A model generated the notes under the pieces. It was not told the origin of the DNA. It saw only the letters and a program-made list of their open reading frames with translations, and did not search any database. Of a DNA stretch of 64,000 nucleotides, positions 26,989-35,729 are shown piece after piece. The stretch comes from Burkholderia sp. 9120 (lineage in GTDB: Bacteria; Pseudomonadota; Gammaproteobacteria; Burkholderiales; Burkholderiaceae): NCBI RefSeq assembly GCF_000745015.1, contig NZ_JQNA01000002.1:3844001-3908000 (forward strand). Reading direction: 5' to 3'. Both the position numbers and the translations under genes were made by a program. The first letter of the stretch is position 1. Each line of letters begins with the position of its first letter.

Positions 26989-27165
26989 ATATAAAAAAGC
27001 GCACTTATAGACGGGCAAATCCGGAAAGTTTTTCCCGGCTCGCCGCGCACCGTTCCTCTGTGTTGTATGAGGACGGCGCGGTTCGTTCAAGCCGCCGCGC
27101 GTCGTTTCATCGATTCCCTTTATGGACGCCAACCCGTACGTCAACTGCAGGGCCGGAGGAGCATG

Positions 27166-28464
27166 ATGAATTCACTAACCGATCGCACGTCGGTCACGCG
27201 GCGGCGCACGCCGCTCAATCGTTCGCAGATCGCTGGGTTTTGGGGCGCGTGGGCAGGCTGGACGCTTGACGGCATGGACTCGTTCATCTACGCGCTCGTG
27301 CTGACACCCGCCTTGACCGAGTTGTTGCCGCGTTCCGGTTACGCGGCCACGCCGGCGAACGTCGGCCTCGCCGGGTCGATTCTGTTCGCGCTGTTTCTGG
27401 TCGGCTGGGGCCTGTCGTTCATCTGGGGGCCGCTGGCGGATCGCTTCGGCCGCACCAAGGTGCTGGCCGGCACGATCTTCACGTTCGCGATCTTTACCGG
27501 GCTCGCCGCGACGTCGCATAACGTGTGGGAACTGGGTATCTACCGCTTCATCGCGGGGGTGGGGATTGGCGGCGAGTGGGCGCTGGCCGGCACCTATGTG
27601 GCGGAATCCTGGCCGGAAGACCGCCGCAAGATGGGCGCGGGTTATCTGCAGACGGGGTATTACGCCGGGTTCTTCCTTGCGGCTGCGCTCAACTATACGG
27701 TCGGCGTGCACTACGGCTGGCGCGTGATGTTCCTGACCGGCGCGGTGCCGGTGGTGGTCGCGATTCTGGTGTTGCTGCGCGTGAAGGAAACGGACAAGTG
27801 GCAGAAGGCCGAAGCCGGCGCGGCGCGTGCGAGGCCGCTGCGCGAAATCATGGGGCCGGCGTACCGGCGTCGCACGTGGGTGGCGTGCATGCTGCTGACG
27901 ATTGCGATTATCGGTTTGTGGGCCGGCGCGGTGTATGAGCCGTCTGCGGTGATTCAACTGGCGACCAAGGCCGGCATGGCGAAGAACGACGCGATCAGAA
28001 CCGCTTCGCTCGCCACGGGGCTGCTGTCTATCGCGACGATTCTCGGCTGTCTCGCGTTGCCGCCGATGGCCGAACGGATCGGTCGCAAGAAGACGCTGGC
28101 GGTGTACTTCGCGGGGATGGCGATCGCGATCGTCGGCAGTTTCGGCTGGGCCTTCTATCTGCCGAACGGACTCGCGCCGTTTATTGCGTGGCTCTTCGTG
28201 CTGGGTTTCTTCGGCGGTAATTTTGCGCTGTTCAGCTTGTGGCTGCCGGAGCAATTCGAAACCCGTGTGCGGGCTACAGCGTTCGCGTTCTGCACGTCGT
28301 TCGGGCGTTTTGTCGGGGCGGGGGTCAACTTTCTGCTCGGCGCGGCGGTGTTGCATATGCATACGCTCGGCGTGCCGGTGGCGTTGACGGCGCTCGCGTT
28401 CGTGATCGGGCTGTTCATCATTCCGTTCGCGCCGGAGACGAAGGGGGAGGTGTTGCCGCAGTGA
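27166..28464 (+). CDS. MFS transporter divergent from the malonate operon (candidate malonate importer)
   Basis: A 432-residue, 12-helix MFS protein: WAGWTLDGMDSFIYALVLTP in helix 1, loop 2-3 GPLADRFGRTKVLAG, helix 4 RFIAGVGIGGEWALAGTYVA, loop 8-9 MAERIGRKKTLAVY. It resembles sugar-acid/dicarboxylate symporters. Head-to-head with the regulator and mdc genes, and with no mdcF, mdcLM or madLM gene present, it is the likely malonate uptake carrier; that is inference. GGAGGA (27155-27160) fits ATG 27166 better than ATG 27163. Confidence 0.88.
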   Translation: MNSLTDRTSVTRRRTPLNRSQIAGFWGAWAGWTLDGMDSFIYALVLTPALTELLPRSGYAATPANVGLAGSILFALFLVGWGLSFIWGPLADRFGRTKVLAGTIFTFAIFTGLAATSHNVWELGIYRFIAGVGIGGEWALAGTYVAESWPEDRRKMGAGYLQTGYYAGFFLAAALNYTVGVHYGWRVMFLTGAVPVVVAILVLLRVKETDKWQKAEAGAARARPLREIMGPAYRRRTWVACMLLTIAIIGLWAGAVYEPSAVIQLATKAGMAKNDAIRTASLATGLLSIATILGCLALPPMAERIGRKKTLAVYFAGMAIAIVGSFGWAFYLPNGLAPFIAWLFVLGFFGGNFALFSLWLPEQFETRVRATAFAFCTSFGRFVGAGVNFLLGAAVLHMHTLGVPVALTALAFVIGLFIIPFAPETKGEVLPQ

Positions 28465-28496
28465 TCGCCTGCCGCTTCCACTACGACGATTAAACA

Positions 28497-28532
28497 AAAA
28501 AACCAGCGCCTCTCCCGAAGCGCTGGTTTTTT
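28497..28532. terminator. bidirectional intrinsic terminator
   Basis: AAAAAACCAGCGC (28497-28509), a 10-base loop, then GCGCTGGTTTTTT (28520-28532). The A-run and T-run flanking a GC-rich stem make a functional terminator in both directions, between the convergent MFS and TonB-receptor genes. Confidence 0.92.
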
Positions 28533-28569
28533 CATTCTCACCCTCGGCGCGCCCAGCGCGCCGACCCCC

Positions 28570-30708
28570 TTACATCTTCCATCTCACCGACGCCGTCAGC
28601 GTGCGCGGTGCGCCCGGCATGTTGTACATATCCGCATTGCCGTGCGCCGCGATGAAGTACTTGCGGTCGAACAGGTTATCCAGCGTCAACGCGACGTCGA
28701 CGTTCTTGCCGTGATAACCCGCGCCGAGATCGAAGGTCACGAACGACGGCAACGTCACCGCGTCGCTAGCCGACGTATAACGCGCCGACTGGAATTGCGC
28801 GCCGCCGGCCGCATAGAAACCGTATTTCAGATCGCGCTTGATCCACACGCTCGCGCTGTGACGCGGCATCAGCCCCGGCGTGTTCTGGTTCAGTAGCAGC
28901 CCGGCCGAACTCGCTTGCGGCGAGCCATCCACATTGCCGTTCAGGTACGCGTAGCCTGCGTAGACGGACCACTTCGGCGCGATTTCGCCTGTCATCGACA
29001 GCTCCAGGCCGCGTGTGTGCTGCGTGCCGCTCGGCAGCGCGTAGGTCGGGTTGGCCGGATCGGCGATCTGCTGATTGGTCTGCTTCATATCGAACAGCGC
29101 GACGCTCGCGCTCGCGCGGCCCAGGTCGAATTTCGAGCCGACTTCGAAGGCGGTGGTCTTTTGCGGCGCCAGCGCCGAACCGTTCGCGAACGCGCCGCTG
29201 CTGATCAGCGTATCGGCGAGCGGCGAGAACGACTGGCTATACGACGCGTACAGCGACACCCAGTCGAGCGGCTCGTAAATCAAACCGACGCGCGGACTCC
29301 ACGCGCGATCCGTACGGTCCAGATTGACGTGCGCCGACGTGTAGTCGTTGCGCGTCTGCGTCAGATAGTCGAAGCGCAGGCCGGCGAGAATCTTCCAGTG
29401 CTCGGTCAGCGAGATCAGGTCCTGCGCGTAGACGCCGGCCAGCCCCAACACCGTCGCCGCATTCGTCTTGGCCGGCACACCCGGCGTTACGCCCGGCAGA
29501 TTCACCAACTGCGGGTTGTACAGGTTGTAGGTCGCGACCTTGGTGGTCGAGTAGATGGTGTCGAACTTCTGCTGTTGCGAGAGCTCGACGCCATACAGCA
29601 GCTCGTGCTTCATGCCGAACAGCGTGGTTTTCTGCGTCAACTCGAACAGACCGTCCACGCCGTGATCCTGACGGAAGCGGGTACTCTGATCGAGCGTCAC
29701 GACCGGATTCAGCGCGGTCTTGATCGGCTCATACGTGACGTAGTTTTTGCGTTCGAGCGAAAAGTCGTACGCGCGTACGGCGGTGTGCAGCGACAACGAA
29801 TCGTTGAAGCGATGATCGAGCGACGCGGTCGCGCTCTTCGCATCGACATCGTTATACGACGTGTTCGCCGCATTCGACGAGCCGTAATACGTGTTGATCG
29901 GCACGTTGACCGGGCGGCCGAGATAGGCCGGCAAGCCCTGATCCGACGTGCGGCGATCGTGCAGATAGTCGGCTTCGAGATTGAGGGTTGTGTCTTTATC
30001 GATCCGGAATTGCACCGACGGCGCCACGGCCTGACGATTCAACTGGAACTGGTCGCGAAAGCTGTTCGAGTTCTCGGCCGCGCCCGTGATGCGAAAACGC
30101 GCGGCGTCGTTCGCATTCCAGCCGAGATCGAATTCACCGCGCCGTTCGCCTTCGGTGCCGAGCGTCACGCCGACCGACTGCTTGGGATTCGCGCCCGGTT
30201 TCTTCAACACGCGATTGATCAGGCCGCCGGCCGAGCCGCGTCCATAGAGCACGGCGGCCGGTCCCTTCAACACGTCGATGCGTTCCACGTTCGACAGATC
30301 GCGGTAGTAGAGCGCATCGTCGCGAATACCGTCGACGTATTGATCGGTGATGTTGTTGAAGCCGCGCAACGTGATCTGGTCGCGCTGGCCGTCGCCGACG
30401 GAAAAGCCGATGCCCGGTACGTTGCGCAACGCGTCCTGCAACGAGGTCGCGTTCTGCTCGTCGAGCAGCGCGCGCGGCACGACGTTGACGGTTTGCGGCA
30501 CGTCCATCAGCGACATGTTCATCTTCGTCGCGGTGTTCGACGTGCTGCTGTCGTACGAGCGATCGGCGGCGGCCTTGACGGCGATCGCGGGCAGCGTGTT
30601 GTCGGCCGGGCCGGCGACGGGTGCGGCTTCCTGAGCCAGCAAAGGCCGGGCGCTGGCAAGCGAGGTAGCGAGCAGCAGCGCGCGGTAAGTTTTCTTTTTG
30701 ACGTTCAT
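28570..30708 (-). CDS. TonB-dependent siderophore receptor (Fiu/catecholate type)
   Basis: A 712-residue outer-membrane receptor: signal peptide ending near PLLAQEAAP, plug domain at about 50-170 (DVPQTVNVVPRALLDEQNAT, LRNVPGIGFSVGDGQRDQIT, RGFNNITDQYVDGIRDD, VLKGPAAVLYGRGSAGGLIN), then a 22-strand-type barrel ending in GAPRTLTASVRWKM. It imports ferric siderophore using TonB energy. Control by Fur is supported by a palindrome beside a TATAAT box about 300 bases upstream. The C-terminal residue is Met, not the aromatic usual for outer-membrane barrels. The frame opens to 30792, but the signal peptide begins at MNVKKKTYRA. Confidence 0.93.
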   Translation of the reverse strand: MNVKKKTYRALLLATSLASARPLLAQEAAPVAGPADNTLPAIAVKAAADRSYDSSTSNTATKMNMSLMDVPQTVNVVPRALLDEQNATSLQDALRNVPGIGFSVGDGQRDQITLRGFNNITDQYVDGIRDDALYYRDLSNVERIDVLKGPAAVLYGRGSAGGLINRVLKKPGANPKQSVGVTLGTEGERRGEFDLGWNANDAARFRITGAAENSNSFRDQFQLNRQAVAPSVQFRIDKDTTLNLEADYLHDRRTSDQGLPAYLGRPVNVPINTYYGSSNAANTSYNDVDAKSATASLDHRFNDSLSLHTAVRAYDFSLERKNYVTYEPIKTALNPVVTLDQSTRFRQDHGVDGLFELTQKTTLFGMKHELLYGVELSQQQKFDTIYSTTKVATYNLYNPQLVNLPGVTPGVPAKTNAATVLGLAGVYAQDLISLTEHWKILAGLRFDYLTQTRNDYTSAHVNLDRTDRAWSPRVGLIYEPLDWVSLYASYSQSFSPLADTLISSGAFANGSALAPQKTTAFEVGSKFDLGRASASVALFDMKQTNQQIADPANPTYALPSGTQHTRGLELSMTGEIAPKWSVYAGYAYLNGNVDGSPQASSAGLLLNQNTPGLMPRHSASVWIKRDLKYGFYAAGGAQFQSARYTSASDAVTLPSFVTFDLGAGYHGKNVDVALTLDNLFDRKYFIAAHGNADMYNMPGAPRTLTASVRWKM

Positions 30709-31008
30709 GAAGACGTTCTTGGCGTGTGGATCGGTGGAGTTATCGATTTGGGGTACAGCAAAAGCGCACGCATAAGCGCGCGCGCACGGCAAAGCAGCCC
30801 GTCGTGTGGTCGGTCAATTAAAACGAAGGTGGTGAATTCCCCTGAAGCGATCGGATGAGTTCGAAATTGAAACGGCCGGGGCGCCGTGCGTCAGCGCACG
30901 AAGGGTGCGGACGTGACATCGGCTGCCTCGGAATGGCATGTCGATGTGGGGTTGGGAGATACAGCAGAAGCCGGATCAGTGTCCGTGTCCGGCTTGTAAT
31001 ATCCTGAA
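30709..31008 (-). other. long 5' leader of the TonB-receptor gene
   Basis: About 295 bases separate the putative transcription start (near 31002) from the receptor start codon. Just inside the transcript, AAGCCGGA (30968-30975) and TCCGGCTT (30988-30995) form a perfect 8-bp inverted repeat that would fold at the RNA 5' end. A 41-codon frame in the leader has no ribosome binding site. No known riboswitch was recognised. Confidence 0.45.
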
Positions 31009-31031
31009 ATTATAAACGAGAACGATTCTCG
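31009..31031 (-). promoter_or_regulatory. Fur box and -10 element of the TonB-receptor gene
   Basis: CGAGAA-CGA-TTCTCG (31017-31031) is a perfect 6-bp-arm palindrome resembling a Fur box. Read on the minus strand it is followed two bases later by TATAAT (31014 down to 31009), so Fur binding would cover the promoter. The -35 hexamer is weak. The core GAGAACGATTC recurs upstream of the iron operon at 41215-41225. Confidence 0.75.
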
Positions 31032-31071
31032 ACTGTGCTAATTGAATGGAAAAACACAGGTTTTTGTAATT

Positions 31072-31992
31072 TCAATCCGCATGGCGCCGCGCTCGCGCGC
31101 CGGGCCGCAGCAACGTCAGCAGCGGCCAGCCGAGATTAACCCCCAGACTCGCGACGACGATCAACACCATGCCCGCCAGTTGCGGCATCGACAGCGCGCG
31201 TCCGTAGACGACCGCATCGACCACGATCGCGGTCAGCGGATAGACGAACAGCAGCACGGCGATGATCGGTGTGGTCAGCTTCGGCAGCGCGCCGTAGATC
31301 AGCACGTACGAGAGTCCCGTATGCAGCACGCCCATGCCCACCAGCCAGAACCATTGCATCGGACCGATATGCACAGCGGTGAGCGGCGCGATAAACGGCA
31401 GGCACACCACGCCGACCGCGCACTGCGCGAGCGTCAGCAGATGCGGGCGCAACTCGCCGAGTCCTTTGGCGATCAACGTGACGCTCGCATAGAGCACGGA
31501 GCCCGCGAGCGCCTCGCCGATCCCGATCAGATAGCTCGTATGGCCTTGCAGATTCTCCGTGGCCGCCACGCCCGACGCGAGCACGAGTCCGACGAAAGCC
31601 GTCGCGATCCAGCCGAGCCGGTCGATGCCGAGACGCTCGTTGAACAGGGCGGCGCCGATCAGCACGACCCAGAACGGCTGCACGTGAAACACCACGGTCG
31701 CGACCGCAATGCTGGTGCGATGGATCGCGTCGAAGAAGCCGACCCACTGCGTGACCATCAGCACGCCGGAGATCAGCGCCAGCACGACGGTGCGGCGCGT
31801 GAAATGCGCGCGCGTGAAATAGCCTTTCCACGCGCAATACGCGGCGAGCGACAGAAAGCCGAACAGGCAGCGAAAGAACACCAGGGTCAGCGCACCGAGC
31901 CGCGCTTCCTCGACGAAGACACCGATCGTGCCCATCAGAAGCCCGCCGCTGGCCAGCGTAATGGCGCCTTGTTGACGTTGGGTGAGGGACAT
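31072..31992 (-). CDS. EamA/DMT-family transporter
   Basis: A 306-residue protein with ten predicted membrane helices in two EamA repeats (ITLASGGLLMGTIGVFVEEA and LIGIGEALAGSVLYASVTLI begin each half). DMT proteins export amino acids or metabolites at the inner membrane; the substrate is unknown. GGAG lies upstream of the ATG at 31992. It is divergent from a LysR gene that probably regulates it. Confidence 0.88.
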   Translation of the reverse strand: MSLTQRQQGAITLASGGLLMGTIGVFVEEARLGALTLVFFRCLFGFLSLAAYCAWKGYFTRAHFTRRTVVLALISGVLMVTQWVGFFDAIHRTSIAVATVVFHVQPFWVVLIGAALFNERLGIDRLGWIATAFVGLVLASGVAATENLQGHTSYLIGIGEALAGSVLYASVTLIAKGLGELRPHLLTLAQCAVGVVCLPFIAPLTAVHIGPMQWFWLVGMGVLHTGLSYVLIYGALPKLTTPIIAVLLFVYPLTAIVVDAVVYGRALSMPQLAGMVLIVVASLGVNLGWPLLTLLRPGARARRHAD

Positions 31993-32055
31993 GCGAAGGG
32001 GTCTCCATGAGTTGATGCCGTCAAGTATTGCGCGGCTTGCATGGCACCGACAAAC

Positions 32056-32074
32056 GAATTAAATTGAGCAATTC
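32056..32074. promoter_or_regulatory. LysR-type operator candidate between EamA and LysR genes
   Basis: GAATT (32056-32060) and AATTC (32070-32074) form an inverted repeat with a 9-base spacer in the 103-base divergent gap, 22 bases before the LysR start codon. Arms are short, so this is tentative. Confidence 0.4.
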
Positions 32075-32095
32075 CATAAGCTGGATTGATAAATC

Positions 32096-33022
32096 ATGCA
32101 TCCCGAATTCGACGTCGATTTGCTGCGCAGTTTTATCGCGGTGGTGGAAACGGGCAGTTTCACGAAGGCGTCGGCGACGGTGCACCGTTCGCAGGCGGCC
32201 GTCAGCATGCAGATCAAGCGCCTCGAAACCATGCTCGGCACCACGCTGTTCGCCCGCAACACGCGCAATCTGTCGCTGACGCGGCCCGGCAATACGCTGC
32301 TCGAATACGCGCGGCGCGTGCTGGCTTTGCATGAGGAGGCGTGGTCGGCGATCGTGCGGCCCGAGGTGAGCGGGCGCGTGGTGCTCGGCGCGCCGGACGA
32401 CTATGTGTCGTCGCTGCTGTCGCCGGTGTTGCGGCGCTTTTCGACGCTGTATCCGCATGTGGAGATCGAAATTGTCTGCGCGCAGAGCACGTCGCTCGCG
32501 CCGATGCTGGCGGACAACAAGATCGATCTCGCGTTCGTCACGCGCGACCGCAAACTGCGCGGCGAATTCGTGCGCAGCGAGCCGATGGTGTGGGTGGGGG
32601 CGTCGGTGGATACGCCGGTGCTGGCGGCGTCGCCGTTACCGGTGGGGCTGTACGAGCCCGGCTGTGTGGCGCGGCAGCATACGCTGGCCGCGCTCGATGG
32701 CGCGCGAATCCGCTATCGCGCGGCGTTCAGCAGCGCGAGTTTGATGGGGCTGGTGGCGACCGTGGATGCGGGTTTGTCGGTGATCGCGGTCACGCGTTGC
32801 AGCGTGCCGTCGCGGCTGGCGATTCTCGGCGAAGCGCAAGGCTTGCCGAAGATCGCGCCGCTGGAAATCGTAGTGGCCCGCAGCGCCAAATCGGATCGGC
32901 CGACCTGCGATTATCTGGCCGCGCAGATGATGCAGGATTTGTCGCTGGGGTCACAGACGCAATCGCCGACGCCGAACCCTTCGCAGTCGCGCTCGAAGGG
33001 TTCAACCGCGGCGCAGGCTTAA
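32096..33022 (+). CDS. LysR-family regulator divergent from the EamA exporter
   Basis: A 308-residue LysR protein: FDVDLLRSFIAVVETGSFTK, ATVHRSQAAVSMQIKRLETM, TLFARNTRNLSLTRPGNTLL, then a substrate-binding-like domain starting VSGRVVLGAPDDYVSSLLSP. The last 25 residues are a low-complexity Ser/Gln/Pro tail. It likely controls the divergent DMT gene. Its 3' end overlaps the end of the convergent ferric ABC ATPase gene by four bases, so no terminator fits between them. Confidence 0.9.
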   Translation: MHPEFDVDLLRSFIAVVETGSFTKASATVHRSQAAVSMQIKRLETMLGTTLFARNTRNLSLTRPGNTLLEYARRVLALHEEAWSAIVRPEVSGRVVLGAPDDYVSSLLSPVLRRFSTLYPHVEIEIVCAQSTSLAPMLADNKIDLAFVTRDRKLRGEFVRSEPMVWVGASVDTPVLAASPLPVGLYEPGCVARQHTLAALDGARIRYRAAFSSASLMGLVATVDAGLSVIAVTRCSVPSRLAILGEAQGLPKIAPLEIVVARSAKSDRPTCDYLAAQMMQDLSLGSQTQSPTPNPSQSRSKGSTAAQA

Positions 33023-34077
33023 GCGCGCGGGTAGGCCGTCACTTCGCCGTCCACCGACAGCCGCACGCGTTCGCCGGGTTGCGGCGACAGGTAGCCCGGC
33101 ACGCGGGCGCGCACCATGGTTCGCGTGCCGGACTGCATTTGCAGCGCAACACCGGCGTCCTGCCCCTGGAACGTCACTTCGGTGACGATAGCGTCGTAAG
33201 CCCGGGTGTCGTTGACCAGCCGATCTTCGTCGCGAAACAGGCGGATCTGCTCGGGCCGCACCATCACGTCCACGGCGCCCTGGCCGATCGGCGTGGACAA
33301 CGGCAGATCGCCGAGTTCGCAACTCACCCGATCCTGGGTGACCGTGCCCGGCAGCAACACCGCTTCGCCGACAAACGAAGCCAGCTCCCGCGTGACCGGC
33401 AGCCGGTACAAGATCTGCGGCGTCGCCGTCTGAATCAGGCGACCGTTCCACAGCACCGCGACCTCGTGGCCCAGCGACAAAGCCTCGGATTGATCGTGCG
33501 TGACCAGCACCGCCGTGGCGCCGGTCGCGGCCAGCGCGCTCGCCACCGCCTGGCGGGTTTCGAGCCGCAACGCAGCGTCGAGCGAGGAAAACGGTTCGTC
33601 GAGCATCACCAACGTAGGCGACGGCGCGAGCGCGCGGGCCAGCGCGACGCGCTGCTGCTGACCGCCCGACAACTGCTGCGGCGCACGCGTGCCGAAGTCC
33701 GCCGGCAAGCCGACCAGTTCCAGCAACTCGGCCACACGATGACGCGCGCGCCGTTGCGTACGCGGCAAGCCGAACACGATGTTGTCCGCTACCGACAGAT
33801 GCGGAAACAGCGCGCCTTCCTGCGGCACATAACCAATGCGTCGCTGTTCCGACGGCACATGCAGGTTATCGCCGACCACGCTGCGGCCGTCGATTTCGAC
33901 GCTGCCGCCATCCGCGCGTTCGAAGCCGCACAACAGACGCAGCAGCGTGGTCTTGCCGCTGCCGGACGGGCCCAGCAGCGCGAGCAGGGTGCCGCGCTCG
34001 ACCGAGAGATCGATGCCGTGCAGCACCGGGTGACCGTCGAACGATTTTTGCAGTCCGCGGATACGAAGTTCGCTCAT
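33019..34077 (-). CDS. fbpC: ferric-iron ABC transporter ATPase, FbpC-type
   Basis: A 352-residue ATPase: Walker A GPSGSGKTT (about 36-44), Q-loop YVPQEGALFPHLSV, signature [15 protein letters not shown], Walker B LVMLDEPFSSLD, and switch His in VLVTHDQSEA. The C-terminal ~110 residues form a TOBE-like regulatory domain as in FbpC. It energises import of Fe3+ handed over by FbpA. Last gene of the six-gene iron operon, 47 bases after the permease. Confidence 0.92.
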   Translation of the reverse strand: MSELRIRGLQKSFDGHPVLHGIDLSVERGTLLALLGPSGSGKTTLLRLLCGFERADGGSVEIDGRSVVGDNLHVPSEQRRIGYVPQEGALFPHLSVADNIVFGLPRTQRRARHRVAELLELVGLPADFGTRAPQQLSGGQQQRVALARALAPSPTLVMLDEPFSSLDAALRLETRQAVASALAATGATAVLVTHDQSEALSLGHEVAVLWNGRLIQTATPQILYRLPVTRELASFVGEAVLLPGTVTQDRVSCELGDLPLSTPIGQGAVDVMVRPEQIRLFRDEDRLVNDTRAYDAIVTEVTFQGQDAGVALQMQSGTRTMVRARVPGYLSPQPGERVRLSVDGEVTAYPRA

Positions 34078-34124
34078 GAAAATCCGATGATTAAAGCAGG
34101 TAGAGCATGGGCATCAGCATGGAA

Positions 34125-35729
34125 TCAGCCGCGTTCGCCGAGCAGCGCCGATTTGCCGAGCAGCGCGAACAGCAGGCCCGACGCGAACAGCGAAATGCCG
34201 GTGAGCAGCGCAGCATAAGGCGCGGCGGCGGCGAACGCCATGGTCGACGTGTCGGCCCAGACCTGGGTGGCGAGCGTTTGCGTGTCGAGGGGGGAGAGCA
34301 GCAACGTCGCGTTCAGCTCGGTGACGACCGAAATGAACACCATCGACGCGGCGGCCCCGAGTCCCGGACCCGCCAACGGCAGCACCACGCGGAACAGCGT
34401 CTGCGACCAGTTCAGGCCGAGCGCACGCGCGGTTTCTTCGAGGCGCGGCTGCGCCTGCATGAAGGCGGCGCGTACGCTGACCAGCGCGACCGGCATGAAC
34501 AGCATTGCGTAGGCGACCACCAGCAGCGTCGCGCTTTGATAGAGCGGCTGCAACGCATGCACCGCGAGCGACACGATCGCCAGCGCGATCACCAGACCCG
34601 GCACGCCTTGCGCGAGAAACACGGTGCGCTCGAACAGCGTCGCGAAACGGGTCGGGTAGCGCACCAGCAGGAACGCGAGCGGGATCACCAGCAAGGTGGT
34701 CAGCGCGGCCGCAGCGAGGCCGAAGCCGACCGACGACAACGTTGCGTTGAACAGCAGTTCAGGCGACACGTCGGCCGGTGTGACGGCCGCCGCACCCGGC
34801 TGCGTGAGCCAGTAGCCGATCATGCCGAGCGGCACGCCGAGCGTGGTCATCGTCAGCAGCGCAAAGCCGGCGACGACGATCCAGCGCCACGCGCCGAGGT
34901 CGTAGCGCAGCACCGCGCGACGTGTGCCGCGATCGACGCGTTCATAACGCGCCGCGCCGCGCACGCGAAACTCGAACGCGAGCACGATCAGGCAGATCAC
35001 GATCAGCAGGCAGGCAAGCAGCGAGGCGCCGCCGCCGTCGAAACTGGTGCGGAATTCCGCGTAGATCTGTGTTGTGAAGGTGTGAAAGCGCAGCAGCGTG
35101 AACGCGCCGAATTCGGACAGCACGCCGAGCGCTACCAGCAGCATGCCGCCGAGCAGCGCCGGCCGCAGTTGCGGCAGCACCACCCGCACGAAGCTGCTCC
35201 AGCGGCTGCAGCCGAGCGCGCGCGCGCTTTCTTCGAGCGCCGGGTCCATGCTGCGCAGCGCGGCGGCCACCGGCAGATAGACGAGCGGGAAATATCCACA
35301 GGTCAATACCAGCAGCGCACCGTTGAAGTCCTGCAAATCCTGGCTCAACGACACCCATGCATAGCTCGAGATGAACGCGGGCATGGCGAGCGGCGCGGCG
35401 GTGAGCACGGCCCACACGCGACGGCCAGGCACATGCGTGCGCTCGACGAACCACGCGGCCGCCGTGCCGAGCACCGCGGACACCAGCGTGGTCGAGACGG
35501 TGATCAGCACGGTGTTGACCAGCAGTTCGCCGACCAGCGGGCGGAAGATCAGATCGACCGCTTCACCCGCGCCGAAGCTCGCGGCGCGCCAGAACGTAAA
35601 CGCAATCGGCAGCAGAACCAGCAAAGCGCTGATTGCTGCTGCCGCGAACAAACCGCGCGGCGCGCGCGAACGGGCGCGCGCCGTGACGGTAGATACAGCC
35701 GGTGGACCGGCTGACAAGGCTTCACTCAT
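34125..35729 (-). CDS. fbpB: ferric-iron ABC transporter permease, FbpB-type
   Basis: A 534-residue double-length permease with about 12 membrane segments and two BPD_transp_1 modules. Coupling EAA-like loops are visible in SARALGCSRWSSFVRVVLPQ (first half) and TARALGLNWSQTLFRVVLPL (second half). This two-in-one layout is typical of FbpB/SfuB/HitB ferric permeases. Its ATG is directly next to the FbpA stop codon, so the two are coupled. Confidence 0.92.
   Translation of the reverse strand: MSEALSAGPPAVSTVTARARSRAPRGLFAAAAISALLVLLPIAFTFWRAASFGAGEAVDLIFRPLVGELLVNTVLITVSTTLVSAVLGTAAAWFVERTHVPGRRVWAVLTAAPLAMPAFISSYAWVSLSQDLQDFNGALLVLTCGYFPLVYLPVAAALRSMDPALEESARALGCSRWSSFVRVVLPQLRPALLGGMLLVALGVLSEFGAFTLLRFHTFTTQIYAEFRTSFDGGGASLLACLLIVICLIVLAFEFRVRGAARYERVDRGTRRAVLRYDLGAWRWIVVAGFALLTMTTLGVPLGMIGYWLTQPGAAAVTPADVSPELLFNATLSSVGFGLAAAALTTLLVIPLAFLLVRYPTRFATLFERTVFLAQGVPGLVIALAIVSLAVHALQPLYQSATLLVVAYAMLFMPVALVSVRAAFMQAQPRLEETARALGLNWSQTLFRVVLPLAGPGLGAAASMVFISVVTELNATLLLSPLDTQTLATQVWADTSTMAFAAAAPYAALLTGISLFASGLLFALLGKSALLGERG

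Noticed and set aside
28915..30858. 647-codon open frame antisense to the TonB receptor
   Set aside because: Arg/Val-rich, no motifs, no ribosome binding site; shadow of the receptor gene.
30814..30939. 41-codon leader peptide gene upstream of the TonB receptor (minus strand)
   Set aside because: It starts with ATG and is open, but has no ribosome binding site and no peptide signature; reported only as part of the leader.
32341..34218. 625-codon frame overlapping the LysR gene and antisense to fbpC and fbpB
   Set aside because: Spans two real genes with strong motifs and has GC-driven composition.
34107..35714. 535-codon frame antisense to fbpB
   Set aside because: Gln/Arg/His-rich shadow of a permease gene with clear EAA loops.
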